Source of the DNA: a virus
IMG/VR virus record: IMGVR_UViG_3300035661_000011
Coordinates: 62,001-126,000 of that record
Length of the DNA stretch: 64,000 bases
Direction: 5' to 3' (one strand)
In this document: in pieces, positions 55,622 to 61,961 of the stretch
Numbering within the stretch: position 1 is the first letter of the stretch
Layout: every line of letters begins with the position of its first letter
Notes under the pieces: model-generated
Told to the model about the DNA's origin: nothing
What the model saw: only the letters and a program-made list of their open reading frames with translations
Databases searched by the model: none
Made by a program: the position numbers and the translations under genes

Positions 55622-56137
55622 ATGACAACAAAAGAAGACCAAATACATCGTGTAGAAGATTTACAAAATAACCTATTGGCGGCTAATCCAGAATTAAGTA
55701 AAATTTCTAACTTTAAATACACAGCAAAATCTGCTCCACCACCTGGGTTTAATGGAACTAAAATATTTGTAGGTGGCACTGTGTCAGCTATAGATTGGCA
55801 TACGCATATCTTAGACGGTATAGCTGTACCATATTTTGATTCGTTATCATCAACTGATATCACCGAGATAACTAGACAGAAGGACATATTGTGTAATATA
55901 CACCTTTACTGTATAACTTGTGAGGTAACTTGGATTAATGTATTAGATATGATATCTAGTGCATACACTAAAGGTAAAATAACAATTATTCAGGTAGTTC
56001 CAGATGGGTTTACACCTCTGGAGTTAATTGAGATTAAAGCCGTGTTAGATAGGTTAGCGATAGTGGGCGGAATTGGTTACGTTGATAGTGATTTATCGCG
56101 TGCTGTTCAGGTGGTCAATCTGTGCTTTAAGAAATAG
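55622..56137 (+). CDS. Nucleoside 2-deoxyribosyltransferase-like protein, 171 aa
   Basis: Residues about 47-110 follow the pattern of this Rossmann-like family: strand KIFVGGTVS, then DWHTHIL, a strand ending PYFDS, and 'ITRQKDILCNIHLYCIT'. A later TIIQVVPDG strand and helix complete the fold. Family members cut or exchange N-glycosidic bonds of deoxynucleosides. The catalytic Glu cannot be placed with certainty, so binding without catalysis is possible. It is a single-gene unit with its own leader hairpin. Confidence 0.5.
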   Translation: MTTKEDQIHRVEDLQNNLLAANPELSKISNFKYTAKSAPPPGFNGTKIFVGGTVSAIDWHTHILDGIAVPYFDSLSSTDITEITRQKDILCNIHLYCITCEVTWINVLDMISSAYTKGKITIIQVVPDGFTPLELIEIKAVLDRLAIVGGIGYVDSDLSRAVQVVNLCFKK

Positions 56138-56157
56138 GATATTCATTAAAATTTAAG

Positions 56158-56170
56158 ACTTATATCATCT
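56158..56170 (+). promoter_or_regulatory. Early-type phage promoter, variant ACTTATATCATCT
   Basis: Variant with TATATCATCT, 52 bp upstream of the ATG at 56223. The following GTAAAGT-ATTTC-ACTTTAC stem (56176-56194) is nearly the same as the one at 57541. Confidence 0.55.
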
Positions 56171-56222
56171 TTATGGTAAAGTATTTCACTTTACTAATTT
56201 CAATAACCCTAGAGGTAACTAT

Positions 56223-57014
56223 ATGCCAAACGTTTTCACTATCCCTAACTCAGCTGATGAAATTCAAACACTTCGTACTGAAAGCAACGTGTATGTTAAA
56301 CTGGATGTTTCCTTTCGTGAACAGGTAAAGTTGTTTAGCACTGCAAACGATATTGTTTTGACTGATGCCGATATTGGATTCAGTTTTATTCTATTAGATT
56401 GGGCTTTAACGTGTCGTGTTGTAGGTCGTCATCAGCGGGGTGTGTTCTCAGATGTAAGTGGTTACGTTACAGATTCTGGTGTAAAGGTGGCAGTGCTTCC
56501 AGAACATAAACTCAACGAAGATGACATACAACGACTCAGAGAGTATGCTTCTAACCTATCAGTAACATTACCCGAACCCCCTCCAGTTTCAAAATTATTA
56601 AACACCGCTGTGTTAGACGCAACGTATAACGCTTCTAAGAAGTTTTATACTGAATGCGCCATAGTAGCTGCACAGTTGGTTGACGAACTAAATACAATGT
56701 CTGAATTTAATGACCTGGTGTACATTAATGACGAAGGTGAAATTGTGCCCACTGGGTATTCTTGTGATTCTGAGTTCTCACCACTAGTAACAATTTCTCG
56801 CCAGTGGATGGCGGGTAACAAAGTTTTAGTGTGCGCTCAGGAGTTAGATATTGAGTTGTTTAACAACACCGTTGACTTACGCGAATGGTTAGTTGGTTTA
56901 AATGAAAACGTACAATATGCGGAATGGATTCACACTGCCATCGCAACTCGTCTTAAAAAGGTTGAGAAGCAGCGTTTAATTGATTCTGGTCTTGAACCAG
57001 ATGATTTCTTTTAG
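56223..57014 (+). CDS. Early protein with repeated phage module, 263 aa
   Basis: AGAGGTAACTAT leads the ATG. Residues 33-110 contain the module: VKLFSTANDIVLTDAD, FSFILLD, and an end motif LNEDDIQRLREYA. This copy is close to the central one of the 558-residue protein at 57596 (FETAADINLTDAD). The C-terminal half (about 135-263) is helical, with an acidic end. Unknown function; early promoter. It is probably derived from the same ancestral domain as its neighbours. Confidence 0.5.
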   Translation: MPNVFTIPNSADEIQTLRTESNVYVKLDVSFREQVKLFSTANDIVLTDADIGFSFILLDWALTCRVVGRHQRGVFSDVSGYVTDSGVKVAVLPEHKLNEDDIQRLREYASNLSVTLPEPPPVSKLLNTAVLDATYNASKKFYTECAIVAAQLVDELNTMSEFNDLVYINDEGEIVPTGYSCDSEFSPLVTISRQWMAGNKVLVCAQELDIELFNNTVDLREWLVGLNENVQYAEWIHTAIATRLKKVEKQRLIDSGLEPDDFF

Positions 57015-57027
57015 GTCTATGTAATAG

Positions 57028-57061
57028 GTAGGTACGAGACACATATGTGTCTCGTACCTAC
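57028..57061. terminator. 34-bp perfect palindrome
   Basis: GTAGGTACGAGACACATATG and its mirror, 13 bp past the stop at 57014. TGTTTTTTTTTC follows ten bases later. Confidence 0.75.
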
Positions 57062-57121
57062 ATTTACTAATGTTTTTTTTTCATTGCCGTTTGCAATTTA
57101 TATATGTAACGGAGGTGTGTA

Positions 57122-57514
57122 GTGAAAGTTATAATTGCAGGCGGTAGAAACTTTACAGATTATAGGACACTTTGTATAGCCGTTAAACTAAGTGGTTTTG
57201 ATAACGACTATAACATCACCGAAGTGGTATCTGGTAAAGCAAGAGGGGCTGATACAATTGGTGAAATTTATGCCACTCTATTCGATATACACATAGAGCC
57301 ATTTCCAGCAGATTGGGGTGGGCCAAATAAGAAAGCGGCTGGGTTTATTCGTAATCAGCAAATGGCAGACTATTGTGAACCAGAGGTAGATGGTTTAATA
57401 GCTATGTGGGACGGTGAATCTCGAGGTACACTAGATATGATAACTAGAGCAAAGAAACGCAAGTTAAAAGTTTTCATATACAATTACGTAGAACGTAAAC
57501 CCATAACTCTTTAA
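57122..57514 (+). CDS. SLOG-superfamily (YspA/DprA-like) nucleotide-binding protein, 130 aa
   Basis: GTG start with GGAGG 7 bp upstream. The protein shows the DUF2493/YspA pattern: GGRNFTDY at 7-14, VSGKARGADT near 35-45, FPADW at about 58-62, a RNQQMADY helix, and IAMWDGESRGTLDMI. SLOG domains bind nucleotide-derived or ADP-ribose-like ligands, and some act in anti-phage or NAD-related signalling. Phage copies are common; their role is not settled. It could sense or consume a host signalling nucleotide (inference). Confidence 0.7.
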   Translation: MKVIIAGGRNFTDYRTLCIAVKLSGFDNDYNITEVVSGKARGADTIGEIYATLFDIHIEPFPADWGGPNKKAAGFIRNQQMADYCEPEVDGLIAMWDGESRGTLDMITRAKKRKLKVFIYNYVERKPITL

Positions 57515-57522
57515 ACAAACAG

Positions 57523-57535
57523 ACGTATATTATCT
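57523..57535 (+). promoter_or_regulatory. Early-type phage promoter, variant ACGTATATTATCT
   Basis: One mismatch to the consensus, 60 bp upstream of the ATG at 57596. A leader stem GTAAAGTGA-A-TCACTTTGC (57541-57559) follows. Confidence 0.6.
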
Positions 57536-57595
57536 ATGTGGTAAAGTGAATCACTTTGCTAACATTTAATAAATTAAAACAATTAGAGAATTATC

Positions 57596-59272
57596 ATGGC
57601 AAACGTTGTTAAATTACACCCTGAAGAAATAGTGTCTTTAAAGCTAAGATTTGAAGGTATAGCTGAAACCCTTAATCTTGGGGATATCGTTGTTTTTGTC
57701 AAAGAAGAAGATGTACGTGTTGAGTTAGTTGGCCCCGGTAATCCGTTTATCATTTTAGAAAATCGGAAACTCGGGTTCATTGTACCAATGTTTTTCGATC
57801 ATTCAAACTGTGATACGTTTGAAACTGTAAGATTATCCAACACTTACAGCTGGATATCAGAGTGTAGAATCGATGAACAGAGCGCAGTAATGTTAACCGC
57901 CTACATAGGTAGACGATCTACCCGGTCATTCAATGTGGAATTTTATACAGGTGACGATTTGTATGAGGATATGGTCACATTTGTAAACACGTTACGGTGG
58001 CTACACGAAAGTGATTTTTACAAAAGTCAAAATATTCACCACTGTTACCATCGGGATGAGGCAATGCCTCTACTGGATAAAAATAAACCCATTGATATAA
58101 AAGGGGTTTTACTTAAACAAAAAGCAAAGCGGGACAAATTTAAACACGCAACTACGTTAAACGATAAAACAATTGTCATTCCAAAACACTGGGTGATGGA
58201 ATTGCGATTAATGCTAGTACAGGACATTAACTTAGATGATATAGATATCCACTACATCGGTGGACCTAGTAAACAAAAACCTGTATTGGAAAACAATTTA
58301 TGTATTCCAGACTGGCATGACCTTAAAGTGTTTGAAACTGCCGCTGATATAAACTTAACTGACGCAGATAATAACCACGATTTTATTATTTTAGAAAGCG
58401 GATGTGTTGGGTTTGCATTTCTTAACGGTGCAGGTGTTATTAGCTATGTGGTTGGCGATGGGGACATAGATACCGTTCTATGTGACATTAGTGTAGGACG
58501 TCTGAAATGTTTTTTAGAGCTGTACAAATATATGAATGGTGCTAACGGTGCCGAAAACAACTCATTTCATTTAGACCCAGATTTGTTACGTAAGTTACAA
58601 CTCAGAACCGTTGGGTTACCAAACTGTGATATTGGAGAACTTTATTTATACGATACATACTGCCAAGTTGATGTATTTTGGGACATAAATAGCATATCTT
58701 ATACAACTAAGTCTATTCCAGACGTATTTATCACAATGTGCGATATGGTTGTTTGGGAAAGAAAAGGTCTATTTTCTGCACACCGTACAACAACCAGTAG
58801 AATTGTCACTGTTAACACACTTGAACAAATCAAAAGTTATGCTACCACCGCAGGTAAGTCTCTGGATCCCGAATCACAAAGTAAACTGTACGGTTGTATT
58901 TATTCTATCGCGGTATGTAGCGAACCTAGACATTATGTTCTTTCAGAAGAAGTGTTAGATGAACTTAAGCTCCAAGTTTTAGATCCGCAATATATACACT
59001 CTGTAGGCGGTTCTGTTAAAGTGTATCCTAATTTAGGTGACGTAACGGAAGCCGAGTTACACAAACCGTTTATCAGCCTAGATTCATGTAGTGTTAATGT
59101 AGCGTTAACCGATGAGGAAAATTCTGAGTTAAAAGAGGTGATGGGAGATAGAGTGGTGGTGTACCCATTGGACAAAGGAAGTTTTACATCTAGTCCAGAC
59201 TGGGTATTGGATGAAGAAAGTAAATTGCGACTGAACGAATATCTGGCGCGACCAGACGTAAAGTTAGTTTAA
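57596..59272 (+). CDS. Early protein with three or four copies of a repeated module, 558 aa
   Basis: At least three module copies are visible. Copy A (29-112): DIVVFVKEEDV, PFIILEN and RIDEQSAVMLTAYI. Copy B (242-312): LKVFETAADINLTDAD and DFIILES. Copy C (472-552): VKVYPNLGDV, PFISLDS and LDEESKLRLNEYL. A degenerate copy may lie at 346-415. Each unit is about 75 residues: a beta pair, a 'FIxL' strand, a variable loop, and a terminal helix with RLxxYL. I do not recognise the domain. The site GAGAATTATC leads the ATG. Confidence 0.5.
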   Translation: MANVVKLHPEEIVSLKLRFEGIAETLNLGDIVVFVKEEDVRVELVGPGNPFIILENRKLGFIVPMFFDHSNCDTFETVRLSNTYSWISECRIDEQSAVMLTAYIGRRSTRSFNVEFYTGDDLYEDMVTFVNTLRWLHESDFYKSQNIHHCYHRDEAMPLLDKNKPIDIKGVLLKQKAKRDKFKHATTLNDKTIVIPKHWVMELRLMLVQDINLDDIDIHYIGGPSKQKPVLENNLCIPDWHDLKVFETAADINLTDADNNHDFIILESGCVGFAFLNGAGVISYVVGDGDIDTVLCDISVGRLKCFLELYKYMNGANGAENNSFHLDPDLLRKLQLRTVGLPNCDIGELYLYDTYCQVDVFWDINSISYTTKSIPDVFITMCDMVVWERKGLFSAHRTTTSRIVTVNTLEQIKSYATTAGKSLDPESQSKLYGCIYSIAVCSEPRHYVLSEEVLDELKLQVLDPQYIHSVGGSVKVYPNLGDVTEAELHKPFISLDSCSVNVALTDEENSELKEVMGDRVVVYPLDKGSFTSSPDWVLDEESKLRLNEYLARPDVKLV

Positions 59273-59281
59273 TGATGTTAC

Positions 59282-59311
59282 AGTGGAGTTACACCTAGGT
59301 GTAACTCCACT
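59282..59311. terminator. 30-bp perfect palindrome
   Basis: AGTGGAGTTACACCTAGGTG and its mirror, 9 bp past the stop at 59272 and 17 bp before the next ATG. Confidence 0.7.
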
Positions 59312-59327
59312 TATTAAGTGAGGTAAT

Positions 59328-59570
59328 ATGAAATCTTTAAATCATAAATGGCGAATTAGTAACAGTTTTAAAAGAAAGTTGGATAGGAGTAGAGTTTCCA
59401 AATTGTACATCCGACATCCTAAATTAGAACGGTTTAGAAACAACGACAATCCACATAAACGAATACCTTTTAGATTTGGTAAAGGCTCATACCTGAGGCT
59501 GCCAATTTCTACAAATGTAAAGTTTGTCGGTTGGTGCCTATTAAATTTAACACTAACTCGGAAGGAATAA
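59328..59570 (+). CDS. Small basic protein, 80 aa
   Basis: AGTGAGGTAAT precedes the ATG. Very basic in the first 60 residues (Arg/Lys-rich, with His), ending in a hydrophobic stretch. It could bind nucleic acid. It starts just after a strong palindrome and no new promoter motif is seen, so read-through or a distinct promoter must supply it. Not recognised. Confidence 0.4.
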   Translation: MKSLNHKWRISNSFKRKLDRSRVSKLYIRHPKLERFRNNDNPHKRIPFRFGKGSYLRLPISTNVKFVGWCLLNLTLTRKE

Positions 59571-59574
59571 TAAC

Positions 59575-59760
59575 GTGCAATACAAAAGTATTAAACGTCG
59601 GGTTAAGAAACAATGGTTTGACATTATTAAAGGATGTGTTCCAAAGATTCAATTTAATAAACGCGCTGGATTTAAAAAGATTGTTTACACTGAATTTGCT
59701 AAAATTTACGGCACGGCGGAAGAAATTAACGACCGATTTAAATTGGTAATATCTGGGTAA
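59575..59760 (+). CDS. Small basic protein, 61 aa
   Basis: GTG start with GGAAGGAATAATAAC upstream. Basic and aromatic (KRRVKKQWF near the start), alpha/beta in appearance. Paired with the previous small basic gene, 4 bp apart. A 16-bp palindrome (AGTTTTATATAAAACT, 59770-59785) follows. Not recognised. Confidence 0.4.
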   Translation: MQYKSIKRRVKKQWFDIIKGCVPKIQFNKRAGFKKIVYTEFAKIYGTAEEINDRFKLVISG

Positions 59761-59769
59761 ATATAGTAT

Positions 59770-59785
59770 AGTTTTATATAAAACT
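59770..59785. terminator. 16-bp AU-rich palindrome
   Basis: AGTTTTATATAAAACT, 9 bp past a stop. Weak compared with the other palindromes here. Confidence 0.3.
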
Positions 59786-59799
59786 CATCATTTAGTTAA

Positions 59800-59812
59800 A
59801 CATATATTATCT
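59800..59812 (+). promoter_or_regulatory. Early-type phage promoter motif ACATATATTATCT
   Basis: Exact consensus, 50 bp upstream of the GTG at 59863. A leader stem GATGTAG-CGCGTT-CTACATC (59817-59836) follows. Confidence 0.65.
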
Positions 59813-59862
59813 AGGGGATGTAGCGCGTTCTACATCTTTTATTTAAACAAGAGGAACTTACC

Positions 59863-60072
59863 GTGGAATTAAATTCAAAAGTAGTACCAATGAATACCGT
59901 AGTATCTGAATTGCGTAAACTAGCAAAAGCTGGTGTACTAACCACCACAATTACATTACACCCTGAAAATATCAATGTTGTAACTTTACACACTGTATCT
60001 GATGACACCGGCTCAGGTTCTATTTCAGACAAACCAGATAGGAGTTTAGTAGGGTTATTACACGACATGTAA
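59863..60072 (+). CDS. Small hypothetical early protein, 69 aa
   Basis: GTG start with GAGGAACTTACC upstream. An N-terminal helix pair is followed by a strand pair and a Ser/Gly/Asp-rich C-terminus. No motif is recognised. Own promoter with leader hairpin suggests early expression. Confidence 0.45.
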   Translation: MELNSKVVPMNTVVSELRKLAKAGVLTTTITLHPENINVVTLHTVSDDTGSGSISDKPDRSLVGLLHDM

Positions 60073-60148
60073 TCTATAGTTTTACACTGTGTCAATTATG
60101 GCAAAGTGTCTTAATAAACAACAACTTTATTTCAATTGGAGAAACATT

Positions 60149-61018
60149 ATGCAAAATCAAAATCAAAATACCCAACCTATGAATAATGATGAGTATAAGA
60201 TTGCTTCTGAGTCAGGTAAGACTATGACTAGTCGTATTCTTGGAACTAAACACTCAACTAACAGTTTGTTTGGGAGAGTTCAAAATGAACATATTCTGGC
60301 TACACAAAGTGCACCATGTGGACCACTATCACCTAGACAAGAATTCGGTGAAAGTCTTCATAGACACGCTGTTTTAAAACACTTCTACAATCACCCATCA
60401 TCAGTGCTACTTAACGGTCAATCCAAAAACTCAGTTCTGGATTGGGCACTAAATGTCGTCGGTGATTACAACGAACGTTACATACTTGATCGTGCTAACG
60501 ATGTGCTATTTAATACCCTTAAATCCCCAGCACAAAAACGATATTACACCACTATGTGTACTTTGCGTGAGTCTATTTTGATTGACGAAAATTTACGCGG
60601 CAGTGTACCTGAATGGGCAGAATATGTGTACTCTATGGCAATGCAAATACGCGGGCATTATTTACCAGCCGCCCTCATAACCCACATTTGTGACCTATAC
60701 CGTTTATCGTTCGTTATTTATGCCGACGGTAGCCATTATTATAATGCTTCTCGTACTGTGGCGTTAGGCGACAAACTATCATATTCAGATCGTGTATCGT
60801 GGAGAATGTATCGAAAGGCATTAAAACAAATTGTACACTTGTTGGGAACACGTCCCTTTTGTAGTTCATCCATTGACCAAAATAAAGTGTTCCACGTGTT
60901 ACGTCATCATCCATATAAAATTCTCAAACTACTAACTGTTCCAATTCGCAATGTAAATGAGTTAAATAAACGCACGCAAAATATTAACACCCTTTTATTA
61001 GCGTTACAGAAAGTGTAA
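60149..61018 (+). CDS. Hypothetical protein, 289 aa
   Basis: ATG at 60149 has GGAG 7 bp upstream; the longer frame from 60089 lacks a site. The first 20 residues are Gln/Asn-rich. The body is helical, basic and His/Tyr-rich (several HxxH-like pairs but no recognisable metal site). It ends at a convergent palindrome. It probably shares the upstream early transcript. Not recognised. Confidence 0.45.
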   Translation: MQNQNQNTQPMNNDEYKIASESGKTMTSRILGTKHSTNSLFGRVQNEHILATQSAPCGPLSPRQEFGESLHRHAVLKHFYNHPSSVLLNGQSKNSVLDWALNVVGDYNERYILDRANDVLFNTLKSPAQKRYYTTMCTLRESILIDENLRGSVPEWAEYVYSMAMQIRGHYLPAALITHICDLYRLSFVIYADGSHYYNASRTVALGDKLSYSDRVSWRMYRKALKQIVHLLGTRPFCSSSIDQNKVFHVLRHHPYKILKLLTVPIRNVNELNKRTQNINTLLLALQKV

Positions 61019-61035
61019 ATCTTACACCATCGTTT

Positions 61036-61067
61036 GTGTACACCCAGGATTAATCCTGGGTGTACAC
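61036..61067. terminator. 32-bp perfect palindrome between convergent genes
   Basis: GTGTACACCCAGGATTAATC and its mirror, followed by ATTATTTTTTTT on the plus strand. Confidence 0.75.
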
Positions 61068-61079
61068 TATTATTTTTTT

Positions 61080-61904
61080 TTACCCTAACTGTTTTTTTAT
61101 TTTCTTTAACGTTTCATCTTGTGCATTCTCTGCCACTTTAACTAAATGTATAGTTGTAGCTAACAACTCAAGTTCCTTAGCAGCTTGCCAAGTTAAAGCA
61201 GAGATTAACTCTGTCTTTTCTACAGGTAGTGAATCCATGTGATTTTCAATTCCTTTAAACTCAGTTAAGCGTTTAATGTTCTTAGCTAAGTCTGTAGATT
61301 TCTGATACAAGTTTCCTTCTAATAGCTTGTAACACATTCCAGTTAAATCTTCTATCAGATTATTTACTTTCTTTAATGTAGTAACATCTCTAAATATATC
61401 TTCATAACGTCTTTCTGCAAGACCTGTACCTGGTGAACTATTAAAAAATACTTTTAACGATTTGTTGTTATCCTCAACAGTTTTATTAAAAGCTGGAAGT
61501 ATCCAAACTTTCTCACCATACCCAGGTGTGGTGGCCATATTTAAAGCCCATACATTTAATGGCGTAAGTAATCGAACATCTATATCTTTTAATGAAGTTA
61601 AGATATAGTGTAGGTGCTCCAGGTACTTAACGTAATCTTTACTTATGTACTCTGGCGTATAGATTGTGAAGTGTTCTAACTCAGTGCGTTTTAAGGTCGA
61701 TAATATCTTAACCGCTACATCTGTATCGGATTTTAATAATCCAACCGGTAGCACCTTTGTGCTAAGCATACTGGCTAAGTTAGAAACATATCCACTAAGG
61801 TAATTAGACATACCCTGTATATTAAGTCCTTCCAAACCTATCTCTTCTGGAAGTTCAAATTGTTGTGGGACTGGTGGAAAAAAATTAATTGTTGGCGTGT
61901 CCAT
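61080..61904 (-). CDS. Probable internal head protein, 274 aa, with maturation-like motif
   Basis: Gly-Leu-Glu at residues 23-25 (EIGLEGLN) follows a short Pro/Phe-rich N-terminus and could be a maturation site like those in the capsid operon. The remainder is mostly helical without hydrophobic anchors. A Lys/Glu-rich end closes the protein. It is an isolated minus-strand gene between plus-strand genes. A virion role is suggested only by the motif, so this is a moderate guess. Confidence 0.4.
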   Translation of the reverse strand: MDTPTINFFPPVPQQFELPEEIGLEGLNIQGMSNYLSGYVSNLASMLSTKVLPVGLLKSDTDVAVKILSTLKRTELEHFTIYTPEYISKDYVKYLEHLHYILTSLKDIDVRLLTPLNVWALNMATTPGYGEKVWILPAFNKTVEDNNKSLKVFFNSSPGTGLAERRYEDIFRDVTTLKKVNNLIEDLTGMCYKLLEGNLYQKSTDLAKNIKRLTEFKGIENHMDSLPVEKTELISALTWQAAKELELLATTIHLVKVAENAQDETLKKIKKQLG

Positions 61905-61961
61905 TGTGTGCTCTCATGCAAGTGGTAATGAATTTAGTAACATAATAATAAAGGCGGAAAT

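Noticed and set aside
13106-61067. Palindromes as CRISPR repeats or operator arrays
   Set aside because: Each palindrome has a different sequence, with no regular spacing, so there is no array.
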